Below are positions 1 through 5,642 of a DNA stretch of 5,642 nucleotides, one piece after another (position 1 is the stretch's first letter; every line of letters starts with the position of its first letter). The notes beneath the pieces were generated by a model. That model was given only the letters and a program-made list of their open reading frames with translations. It did not search any database and was not told where the DNA came from. The DNA is from Actinomycetes bacterium. Its GTDB lineage: Bacteria > Actinomycetota > Actinomycetes > JAJYSQ01. Made by a program: the position numbers and the translations under genes. The DNA is taken from the NCBI GenBank assembly GCA_021793495.1, contig JAJYSQ010000154.1:1-5642 (forward strand). Reading direction: 5' to 3'.

Positions 1-7
1 CCGATCT
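1..7. other. probable Illumina adapter remnant at contig edge
   Basis: The first seven bases, CCGATCT, are identical to the 3' end of the common Illumina adapter (which ends GCTCTTCCGATCT). Read in the dnaG frame they give Arg-Ser where the primase family has the nearly invariant Gly-Tyr of the EGYTDVM TOPRIM motif, while everything from base 8 (Thr-Asp-Val-Met) fits the family perfectly. The simplest explanation is untrimmed adapter at the end of an assembled contig, so genuine genomic sequence likely starts at base 8. A chance match or a real substitution cannot be excluded from seven bases. Confidence 0.6.
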
Positions 8-1117
8 ACCGACGTGATGGCTGCCCACCTGGCCGGGGTGACCACGGCCGTGGCTACCTGCGGTACGGCGTTCGGATCCGGCCACATCCGGCTCCTGCGC
101 CAGCTGTTGATGGACTCCGACGAGCTGCGCGGCGAGGTGATCTTCACCTTCGACGGGGATGAAGCCGGGCGCAAGGCGGCGCTGCGTGCGTTTGCCGACG
201 ACCAGCGGTTCGTCATGTCGACCTACGTTGCGGTCTCCCCGGACGGCATGGATCCATGCGAGCTGCGGCAGCGACGCGGCGACGCGGCGGTACGCGAGCT
301 GGTGGCCCACCGCAGCCCGCTGTTCGAGTTCGCGATCCGCTCAGCCCTGGCCGGGTACGACCTGGACACCGCCGAGGGGCGGGTGCAGGCGGTCCGCGCC
401 GGGATCCCCGTGGTCGCGGCGATCCGGGATGTGGCGTTGCGCGACGACTACGCTCGCCGGCTGGCCGGTTGGGTCGGGCTGCTGGACCCCGGCGAGGTCC
501 TGGCGAGCGTGCGTGCCGCCGCGCGCCGCCCTCGGGTGGCGTCGACCCGTCCGCGGCCAGGACGATCCGCTGACCAGCAGCCAGGGTCGTCCCCGGCACG
601 CGCTGGCGATCTGGTCCCCGACCGCCCGAGCGGCCCGGTTGCCCAGGTCGAGCGTGAGGTGCTCAAGGTCGCGTTGCAGCAGCCCGCCTCGTTGGCCTCG
701 ACGGGAGCGTACGACCAGGTGGTCGCCGAGCACTTCACGGTCGCCGCGTACGCCGACACCTGGTCGGGGGTGGTGGGTGCCGTCGGCTCGGCGGGCTGGT
801 CGGTGGATGGAGGGGCGGCCTGGGTGGGCGCGGTTCGCGAGCGAGCTGTCGACGACCGCGTGCGCGCTGTGGTCGCCGAGCTGGCGGTAGAGGACCTGCA
901 CGCCGACCCGGAGGCGGATCCGGCGCACTACGCCGCCGTGCTCGTCTGGCGGCTGCAGGAGATCGCCGCTGCACGCCGGATCGGGGAGCTGAAGTCCCGT
1001 CTTCAACGGCTGGACCCGGTCGGTGAGGCACAGGAGTACGCCGGGGTGTTCACCGAGCTGCTCCACGCCGAGGAGCAGCGTCGCAGCCTCGGGGAGCGGG
1101 CCGCCCGCGGCGCCTGA
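2..1117 (+). CDS. dnaG: DNA primase DnaG, C-terminal part (5' truncated)
   Basis: DnaG makes the short RNA primers for Okazaki fragments and for lagging-strand restart, acting with the replicative helicase DnaB. Only the 3' portion is present. The zinc-binding domain, the N-terminal half of the catalytic core and the first catalytic Glu of TOPRIM lie before the window. Numbering from the Val codon at 14, the sequence shows TDVMAAHLAGVTTAVATCGT (end of TOPRIM motif I), the metal-binding FDGDEAG at residues 46-52, and DGMDPCEL at about 77-84. The SPLFEFAIR helical region starting near residue 101 begins the post-TOPRIM domain. A Pro/Arg-rich variable linker spans about 171-210, and a helical C-terminal helicase-binding domain runs from about 211 to 367 (VEREVLKVALQQP, later ARRIGELKSRLQRLDPV). 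This architecture is typical of actinobacterial primases of about 630-650 residues, so roughly 270 residues are missing. The ATG at 17 is internal, not the start. Bases 1-7 are probably adapter. Confidence 0.95.
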   Translation, partial: RSTDVMAAHLAGVTTAVATCGTAFGSGHIRLLRQLLMDSDELRGEVIFTFDGDEAGRKAALRAFADDQRFVMSTYVAVSPDGMDPCELRQRRGDAAVRELVAHRSPLFEFAIRSALAGYDLDTAEGRVQAVRAGIPVVAAIRDVALRDDYARRLAGWVGLLDPGEVLASVRAAARRPRVASTRPRPGRSADQQPGSSPARAGDLVPDRPSGPVAQVEREVLKVALQQPASLASTGAYDQVVAEHFTVAAYADTWSGVVGAVGSAGWSVDGGAAWVGAVRERAVDDRVRAVVAELAVEDLHADPEADPAHYAAVLVWRLQEIAAARRIGELKSRLQRLDPVGEAQEYAGVFTELLHAEEQRRSLGERAARGA

Positions 1118-1130
1118 GCGTCCGGCTGCC

Positions 1131-1162
1131 GATGTGGCGACGTGGCGACGTGGCGACGTGCC
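1131..1162. repeat. four tandem copies of an 8-bp unit
   Basis: Four head-to-tail octamers lie 13 bp after the dnaG stop: GATGTGGC, GACGTGGC, GACGTGGC, GACGTGCC, followed by a partial fifth copy (GACG, 1163-1166). The two central copies are identical and the outer ones each differ by one base. The array is non-coding and sits 66-97 bp upstream of the membrane-protein start. It could be slippage-prone simple sequence or a row of ACGT-core binding sites; nothing in the sequence decides between these. Confidence 0.85.
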
Positions 1163-1172
1163 GACGCCCAGT

Positions 1173-1187
1173 CCCGCGTCGCGCGGG
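1173..1187 (+). terminator. short GC hairpin, possible dnaG terminator
   Basis: The arms CCCGCG (1173-1178) and CGCGGG (1182-1187) pair perfectly around a 3-nt loop (TCG), about 55 nt after the dnaG stop. A T:G wobble can extend the stem by one pair. No T-tract follows, so this is at best a weak or U-less terminator of the kind proposed for high-GC actinobacteria. The call rests on position plus structure only. Confidence 0.3.
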
Positions 1188-1215
1188 GATGGGGGATCGT
1201 CCCGTCGTGCGCACC

Positions 1216-1221
1216 TAGGCT
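1216..1221 (+). promoter_or_regulatory. -10 box (TAGGCT) of a candidate leaderless promoter
   Basis: TAGGCT fits the actinobacterial -10 pattern TANNNT. It ends six nucleotides before the GTG at 1228, placing the expected transcription start on or next to the start codon. No Shine-Dalgarno sequence is visible before that GTG, which agrees with leaderless initiation, a common mode in Actinomycetota. No convincing -35 box is present about 17 bp upstream. Confidence 0.5.
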
Positions 1222-1227
1222 GACCCG

Positions 1228-2169
1228 GTGCTCGTCGCGATGGTCGCTGCCCTCGCGGCCGCGGTGTGCTACGGCGTCGGCACCGTCCTGCAGGGGGTCG
1301 CTGCCCACCGCACCCCGATGATCGACGCCGTCTCGGCCCGCCTGTTCGCCCGGTTGGTCGGCCAGTGGCCGTTCCTGCTGGGAGTCACCGTCGATCTGCT
1401 GGGGTTCGTGGTCAGCCTGGTCGCGTTGCGCACCCTGCCGCTCTACGTGGTCGAAGCTGTCGTCGCCGCAAACCTGGTCGTCACAGCGGTACTGGCAACC
1501 CGGGTCCTCGGCACGCGGCTGGCTGCGCGCGAGTGGGCCGCGGTGGTCCTGGTGTGCATCGGCCTGGCAGCCCTGGCGTTCAGCGGGGACACGTCACACC
1601 CGCAGGCGTCATCGTTGGCCGCCCAGACGCTGTTGCTCGTCGTCGCCCTGGTGCTCGTCGCCGGAGCAGCGGTGGCCGCGCAGTGGCGGGGGTGGTGGGC
1701 CGGACCCACCCTGGGAGCCTTGGCGGGGCTGGCGTTCGGGGTCGTCGGGATCGCCGTACGGATGCTGCCTGATCTGGCGATCGGGACGCTGGCCCGGTCT
1801 CCCGCCCTGTGGGCCCTGGTAGTCGCCGGGGTGGGGGGGCTGCTGCCGTTCGCCGCCGGGATCCAACGGGCCGGGGTGACTGTGGTCACGGGGGTCCTGG
1901 TGGTCACCGAGACGACAGCCCCGGCGCTGGTCGGCTTGCTCCTGCTGGGTGACCGGGTCCGGCCGGGCCTGGTCCCGCTGGCCGTCGGGGGGTTTGTCCT
2001 GGCGGTCGGCGGAGTGCTGGCTCTGTCCAGGTTCGGCTCGCTCGAGCAGCCTGCGGGTGCGCGAGACCCCGGGCGTGCACCCGGGATCACTCCGCGACCA
2101 AGGGCGGGCGGCTCAGCGCCGGGCGAGCCAGCAGGGCCACCGGACGATCTCCCAGTCGGGTCAGGATGA
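1228..2169 (+). CDS. DMT-superfamily (EamA/NIPA-like) integral membrane protein
   Basis: This is a 313-residue, very hydrophobic protein. About nine membrane segments can be read at approximately 3-23, 44-67, 70-91, 100-119, 130-151, 155-179, 192-212, 215-240 and 246-267. An internal duplication typical of drug/metabolite transporters is visible. VVEAVVAANLVVTAV followed by VLGTRL (about 74-98) resembles VVTETTAPALVGLLL followed by GDRVRPG (about 225-247), each half ending in a Gly-rich helix. It therefore likely moves a small solute or ion across the cytoplasmic membrane; the substrate cannot be told. A NIPA-like magnesium transporter, an amino-acid or metabolite exporter, or an orphan are all possible. 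The GTG start is chosen because it opens directly on the first membrane helix and follows the -10 box at 1216. Residues from about 271 form a Pro/Gly-rich hydrophilic tail, mostly antisense to the end of the convergent methyltransferase gene. That tail may have arisen by read-through after loss of an earlier stop. Confidence 0.8.
   Translation: MLVAMVAALAAAVCYGVGTVLQGVAAHRTPMIDAVSARLFARLVGQWPFLLGVTVDLLGFVVSLVALRTLPLYVVEAVVAANLVVTAVLATRVLGTRLAAREWAAVVLVCIGLAALAFSGDTSHPQASSLAAQTLLLVVALVLVAGAAVAAQWRGWWAGPTLGALAGLAFGVVGIAVRMLPDLAIGTLARSPALWALVVAGVGGLLPFAAGIQRAGVTVVTGVLVVTETTAPALVGLLLLGDRVRPGLVPLAVGGFVLAVGGVLALSRFGSLEQPAGARDPGRAPGITPRPRAGGSAPGEPAGPPDDLPVGSG
2068..2085 (-). terminator. small GC inverted repeat after the methyltransferase stop
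   Basis: Two CCCGGG blocks (2068-2073 and 2080-2085) can pair as a 6-bp stem with a 6-nt loop. On the minus strand the structure begins one nucleotide after the stop codon of the THUMP-like methyltransferase gene. No T-tract follows on that strand. It also lies inside the tail of the opposing membrane-protein gene. It is a weak candidate terminator between the two convergent genes. Confidence 0.25.
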
Positions 2170-3373
2170 CCACCACCGTGGGGCCCGACCCGGTCAGTCG
2201 CAGCCGGCGGCGGATCTGGTCGGGTTCGACAGCGAAGGCTCGGGTCTTGATCACCACCTGACGTGCGTCGCGGGCCCGCAACGCCGCACGCAACCGGGGC
2301 AGGGAGAAGGCCAGGGTCTCCTCCACGTGGTAGGCGTGGGCGAACGGTGTGGGCACGACCGTGGTGGCGCTGAGCAGGGCCAGGTGGGGATCGATCCGGT
2401 GGGCGCCGAGCTGGGCGGCCAGGTGGGTGACCAGGCCGGCGCGCATGACGGCCGGGTCGGGCTCGTAGACCACCGGCTCCACCTCGGCCACCCGGGTCTC
2501 CTCGGGACCGGTTGCGGTCAGGCTCGGCGGGCCCATGGTCTCCCGAGGCTCCCCGGGGCCCTGGGCGCGCAGGACGGTCGCCCGTCGTCGGACATCCTCC
2601 CCGTCGATGGCCCGACTGGTCAGCCGTCCCCACCACAGCACGACCTCCTTCAGCTCCCCGCCGACCGAGACCCACTCGGCCTCGGCCTCGGAGGGGATGA
2701 CGGCGTGGTCCAGCCCGGGGGCCAGCTTCGCCCCGACCGCCGGCACGCTCTCGGCCAGCCGCACGACCGTGCGGTAGGGCGGGGACCACCGGGCCGGGTC
2801 GCGGATGCGACCACGGGCGTCTCGGCGAGCTGGGTCGATGAAGGCCGCCTCGGTCCCGTCGAGCCTGCTCTGCTCGACCAGGGTGTTCACATCGCCCGGA
2901 TGCACGGTGACCCGGTTGCCCAGGCCGAGCTCGGCGACGTTGGCCCGTAGGCATGCCAGCGTCACTGGATCGCGCTCGTGCGCCTGGACGTGCAGTCCCG
3001 CCTCGGCGAACGCCAGGGTGTCCGACCCGATCCCCGCACCCAGGTCGACGACGCGGGTGATCCTGGCCCGTACGAACCGGTGCGCATGGTGCGCGGCGAC
3101 CTCTCGGCGACTGGCCTGCTCGAGCCCGTCGACCGTCAGCCAGAGACGTGCGCTTGCCGGGCCGAGCCTCCCGGCAGCCCGGTGGCGCAGCCGGGCGAGG
3201 GTCAGGGCAGCGGCGATCAGCTCCCCCGAGTGACCGACAGCATGCAACCGGCTGCTCACGCGCAGCGCCTGGATCTCGTCGTACCCGTCCAGCTGGCTCG
3301 CCACCTGGTCGAGCAGGACCCGACCCTCGGCGGTCATCAGCCGGGCCACGGCGTCCTGGTTCGTGCTCGCCAC
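2087..3373 (-). CDS. class I SAM-dependent methyltransferase with C-terminal THUMP-like domain
   Basis: About 428 residues if started at GTG 3373. The N-terminal helical region (LMTAEGRVLLDQV, then RLRHRAAGRLGPASARLWLT and GLEQASRREVAAHHAHRF) is characteristic of the actinobacterial THUMP-like methyltransferase family. It is followed by the SAM-binding motif I VVDLGAGIGSD at about 108-118, the acidic end of strand 2 in HERDP at about 132-136, and the motif IV-like FIDPARRDARGR at about 178-189. The C-terminal part, about 348-418 (from YHVEETLAFSLPRLRAAL to RLGDRPVALLARP), matches the THUMP-like module that usually points to RNA binding. I infer an RNA, probably tRNA or rRNA, methyltransferase; target base unknown. 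The start is uncertain. The frame stays open to a GTG at 3475, which would overlap the divergent gene. A strong AGGAGGTG (3378-3371) overlaps the GTG at 3373 and sits 8 nt before an in-frame ACG at 3364-3362. An ATG at 3337 would cut into the conserved N-terminus. Confidence 0.85.
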   Translation of the reverse strand: MASTNQDAVARLMTAEGRVLLDQVASQLDGYDEIQALRVSSRLHAVGHSGELIAAALTLARLRHRAAGRLGPASARLWLTVDGLEQASRREVAAHHAHRFVRARITRVVDLGAGIGSDTLAFAEAGLHVQAHERDPVTLACLRANVAELGLGNRVTVHPGDVNTLVEQSRLDGTEAAFIDPARRDARGRIRDPARWSPPYRTVVRLAESVPAVGAKLAPGLDHAVIPSEAEAEWVSVGGELKEVVLWWGRLTSRAIDGEDVRRRATVLRAQGPGEPRETMGPPSLTATGPEETRVAEVEPVVYEPDPAVMRAGLVTHLAAQLGAHRIDPHLALLSATTVVPTPFAHAYHVEETLAFSLPRLRAALRARDARQVVIKTRAFAVEPDQIRRRLRLTGSGPTVVVILTRLGDRPVALLARPALSRPPLVAE

Positions 3374-3378
3374 CTCCT
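3371..3378 (-). promoter_or_regulatory. strong Shine-Dalgarno (AGGAGGTG) of the THUMP-like methyltransferase
   Basis: On the minus strand, AGGAGGTG is an eight-base match to the anti-Shine-Dalgarno end of 16S rRNA. No ATG, GTG or TTG lies 5-10 nt downstream. The codon exactly 8 nt after AGGAGG is ACG (3364-3362), in frame with the methyltransferase. The only canonical codon close by, GTG 3373-3371, is part of the Shine-Dalgarno sequence itself. The site therefore locates the true amino-terminus to within a few residues but leaves the initiating codon unresolved. Confidence 0.6.
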
Positions 3379-3431
3379 GCTGCTGGCCGTGAGCGGACGG
3401 TGCCGGGTGCTCGTCGCCGATCCCTGGGTGC

Positions 3432-3437
3432 CAGGAT
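3432..3437 (+). promoter_or_regulatory. CAGGAT element: -10 box or Shine-Dalgarno of the METTL7-like gene
   Basis: CAGGAT ends six nucleotides before the ATG at 3444. It differs by one base from the TAGGAT form of the actinobacterial -10 hexamer, with the same six-base gap seen at the leaderless candidate before 1228. The AGGA inside it (3433-3436) is also a usable ribosome-binding core with 7-nt spacing. The two readings cannot be separated from sequence; a clear -35 box is not visible. Confidence 0.35.
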
Positions 3438-3443
3438 GCCGCC

Positions 3444-4133
3444 ATGGCCGCTCGCCACCCAGTCTTCGCGCTCACCTACGACCTGCTCGCCCCGGGGATG
3501 GACGCGGCCGGGGCCGGTGAGCATCGGCGCCGCCTGCTGGCGGGGTTGAGCGGACGGGTGGTCGAGGTTGGCGCCGGCCCGGGGCGCAACTTCTCCTGGT
3601 ACCCCCCCGAGGTGCGCCAGGTGGTCGCGGTCGAGCCTGAACCGTACCTGCGGCGGCGCGCGCTGCACGCCGCCGGGCAGTCGTTGGTCTCGGTCGACGT
3701 GGTCGACGGGGTGGCCGAGGCGCTCCCGGTGGCCGACGGCTGGGCTGACACGGTCGTCTTCGCGTTGGTGCTGTGCTCGGTCGCCGATCCCGATCGGGCC
3801 CTCGCCGAGGCACGACGAGTGGTGCGCCCGGGCGGTGCCCTGCGGTTCTACGAGCATGTCGCCGCCGACTCGCCCGGGTGGAGACGGGCCCAGCAGATCG
3901 CCGACCGGGTCTGGCCCCGGGTTGCGGGCGGCTGCCACACGCACCGCGACCCAGTGGCGACGATCCGGCGGGCCGGGTTCCACGTCGACACGCTGGACCG
4001 CTTCGCCTTCCCGCCGGGCCGAGGGGCCGGCCTGGTCTCCACGCACGTGCTCGGCTCGGCCCGGCGAGACCCTGATGGGGTCACCGGGCCTCCGGGGACC
4101 CACGCTACGGAGGCTGGCACTCAGGTTGACTGA
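3444..4133 (+). CDS. class I SAM-dependent methyltransferase (METTL7/UbiE-like)
   Basis: 229 residues in a single Rossmann-type methyltransferase domain. Visible motifs are SAM-binding motif I VVEVGAGPGRNF (39-50), the acidic ribose-binding loop VAVEPEPYLR (61-70) and VAEALPVADGWADTVVFALVLCS (90-112), which covers motifs II-III. RVVRPGGALRFYEHVA (125-140) is the usual post-motif strand of UbiE-type enzymes. GCHTHRDP (163-170) followed by IRRAGF resembles the Gly-Cys-His plus Arg-Asp signature of methyltransferase-like protein 7 relatives. Such bacterial proteins generally lack assigned substrates. Animal METTL7 proteins methylate small alkyl thiols and UbiE methylates quinone rings, so a small-molecule substrate is the better guess, not a demonstrated one. 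ATG 3444 is chosen for its AGGA at 7-nt spacing and because ARHPVFALTYDLLAPGM is the expected amino-terminus. The last codons, from about residue 223, are shared with the groES CIRCE operator and -35 region, constraining the tail. Confidence 0.88.
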   Translation: MAARHPVFALTYDLLAPGMDAAGAGEHRRRLLAGLSGRVVEVGAGPGRNFSWYPPEVRQVVAVEPEPYLRRRALHAAGQSLVSVDVVDGVAEALPVADGWADTVVFALVLCSVADPDRALAEARRVVRPGGALRFYEHVAADSPGWRRAQQIADRVWPRVAGGCHTHRDPVATIRRAGFHVDTLDRFAFPPGRGAGLVSTHVLGSARRDPDGVTGPPGTHATEAGTQVD

Positions 4134-4140
4134 GTGCTAA
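4114..4140. promoter_or_regulatory. CIRCE operator (HrcA binding site) of groESL
   Basis: CTGGCACTC (4114-4122), nine bases, then GAGTGCTAA (4132-4140). This is the CIRCE architecture (TTAGCACTC-N9-GAGTGCTAA): the right arm is perfect and the left arm matches 7 of 9. HrcA binds this element and represses class I heat-shock genes until stress inactivates it. The element begins inside the methyltransferase coding sequence, spans its stop codon, and its right arm fills the first half of the -35/-10 spacer of the groES promoter, so bound repressor would block RNA polymerase directly. Confidence 0.93.
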
Positions 4141-4155
4141 CGACACGCCTAGTCT
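4126..4155 (+). promoter_or_regulatory. groES-groEL promoter (TTGACT-18 bp-TAGTCT)
   Basis: A -35 hexamer TTGACT (4126-4131) and a -10 hexamer TAGTCT (4150-4155) are separated by 18 bp. Both are close to the housekeeping sigma consensus (TTGACA and TANNNT). The CIRCE right arm lies between them. Transcription should start near 4161-4163, leaving a leader of about 120 nt before groES. The -35 box lies inside the last codons and stop of the upstream methyltransferase gene. Confidence 0.8.
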
Positions 4156-4160
4156 CAGCC

Positions 4161-4187
4161 CTGGCAGTCTCCCCGTGAGTCTGCCAG
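4161..4187 (+). promoter_or_regulatory. hairpin at the 5' end of the groES leader
   Basis: CTGGCAG (4161-4167) and CTGCCAG (4181-4187) form a perfect 7-bp stem. Past one mismatch, two further pairs (4169:4179 and 4170:4178) reduce the loop to CCCCGTG. Because transcription is predicted to start at about 4161-4163, the stem would cap the mRNA at or within a base or two of its 5' end. A 5'-terminal stem is a known means of protecting mRNA from 5'-dependent decay; that role here is inference. The rest of the leader (4188-4264) shows no other clear element. Confidence 0.5.
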
Positions 4188-4264
4188 AGCACGACAAGGT
4201 CAGGCCGTTACCCGCGACGTCGGTCCAGCCCTGTCGTACCCGTCATCCATCCGTGACATCCCGC

Positions 4265-4274
4265 AAGGGGGAGG
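4265..4274 (+). promoter_or_regulatory. groES ribosome binding site
   Basis: AAGGGGGAGG, a purine-rich Shine-Dalgarno, ends nine nucleotides before the GTG at 4284. It fixes that GTG as the groES start, since no other start codon lies at a usable distance in frame. Confidence 0.8.
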
Positions 4275-4283
4275 TCAGCAACT

Positions 4284-4577
4284 GTGTCGGTCTCCATCAA
4301 GCCGCTCGAGGACCGTATTCTCGTCAAGCCGCTGGACGCGGAACAGACGACAGCGTCAGGCCTGGTCATCCCAGACACCGCCAAGGAGAAGCCGCAGGAG
4401 GGCGAGGTCTTCGCCGTCGGCCCTGGGCGTTTCGAGGACGGTACGCGTCTGCCCATGGACGTGAAGGTCGGCGACAAGGTCGTGTACAGCAAGTACGGCG
4501 GCACCGAGGTGAAGTACGACGGTGAGGAGTACCTCATCCTCTCCGCCCGTGACGTCCTGGCCGTCATCGAGAAGTGA
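4284..4577 (+). CDS. groES: co-chaperonin GroES (Hsp10)
   Basis: This 97-residue protein is the full usual length of GroES. It forms the heptameric lid that closes the GroEL folding chamber in the cytoplasm and sets the ATP-driven folding cycle. The conserved opening [14 protein letters not shown] is at 4-17. The mobile loop that grips GroEL runs from about 19 to 34, with its hydrophobic tripeptide Leu-Val-Ile at 27-29. The strand [11 protein letters not shown] is at 39-49, and the typical end [36 protein letters not shown] is complete. Translation starts at GTG, supported by the Shine-Dalgarno at 4265-4274. It is the first gene of a two-gene operon with groEL, 110 bp apart, under CIRCE/HrcA control. 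The identification is not in doubt. Confidence 0.98.
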   Translation: MSVSIKPLEDRILVKPLDAEQTTASGLVIPDTAKEKPQEGEVFAVGPGRFEDGTRLPMDVKVGDKVVYSKYGGTEVKYDGEEYLILSARDVLAVIEK

Positions 4578-4580
4578 GGC

Positions 4581-4596
4581 CGTCCTCTCGAGGACG
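4581..4596 (+). promoter_or_regulatory. first groES-groEL intercistronic hairpin
   Basis: CGTCCT (4581-4586), loop CTCG, then AGGACG (4591-4596): a perfect 6-bp stem starting four bases after the groES stop codon. There is no T-tract. On its own it is weak, but it is the first of two stems in the same 110-bp spacer. Confidence 0.4.
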
Positions 4597-4633
4597 CGCT
4601 ACCACCGAAAGAACCGGTCAGACCACGACGTGA

Positions 4634-5642
<1,009 letters not shown>

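Noticed and set aside
1131..1166. CRISPR array
   Set aside because: The units are only 8 bp, contiguous, and have no spacers.
1949..2950. Open frame of 333 codons on the plus strand across the transporter end and the THUMP-like methyltransferase
   Set aside because: It is Gly/Gln/His-rich shadow sequence opposite the methyltransferase, which has clear SAM-binding and DPARR motifs on the minus strand.
3374..3475. Upstream GTG at 3475 or ATG at 3445 as the start of the THUMP-like methyltransferase
   Set aside because: Both would overlap the start of the divergent gene and add a non-conserved stretch before the family amino-terminus. The strong Shine-Dalgarno at 3378-3371 points further downstream.
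1443..4103. A very long open frame on the minus strand (886 codons) crossing several genes
   Set aside because: It runs antisense or out of frame to four confidently identified genes, is Arg/Pro-rich with no recognisable domain, and is the usual GC-driven shadow of high-GC third positions.

Overview
The window is about 70% GC with strongly GC-biased codon third positions. It carries an actinobacterial-type DnaG carboxy-terminus and a groES-groEL pair behind a CIRCE heat-shock operator. This points to a high-GC Actinomycetota chromosome; nothing in the sequence lets me name a genus. There is no sign of a mobile element, CRISPR array, tRNA, rRNA or phage gene. It is mostly a housekeeping region whose more interesting content is regulatory.

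Layout. Bases 1-7 match the end of an Illumina adapter, so the window probably begins at an assembly edge. The 3' part of dnaG (primase) runs to 1117. A 110-bp spacer follows, with an 8-bp tandem repeat, a small GC hairpin and a candidate leaderless promoter. A DMT/EamA-like multi-spanning membrane protein (1228-2169, +) comes next. It converges on, and overlaps by 83 bp, a THUMP-like-domain class I methyltransferase (about 2087-3373, -). A second, unrelated class I methyltransferase of METTL7/UbiE type (3444-4133, +) diverges from it across about 70 bp. The last part is the heat-shock operon: a CIRCE operator and a -35 box overlapping the end of the second methyltransferase gene, a 5' leader hairpin, groES (4284-4577), a spacer with two perfect hairpins, and groEL (from 4688, cut off by the window end).

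How it works together. GroES and the GroEL1-like GroEL form the chaperonin chamber and its lid. They are probably transcribed together from the promoter at about 4126-4155 and repressed by HrcA bound to CIRCE. The strong intercistronic hairpin could tune the groES:groEL ratio or mRNA processing. DnaG primes replication and is not functionally linked to its neighbours here. The two methyltransferases and the membrane protein have no assigned substrates; the divergent and convergent arrangement makes it likely that each has its own promoter.

I did not find a clearly novel multi-gene system. The items most worth a second look are a strong Shine-Dalgarno sequence on the minus strand that points at an in-frame ACG codon, the two hairpins between groES and groEL, the operator built into the end of a coding sequence, and the probable adapter remnant at base 1.
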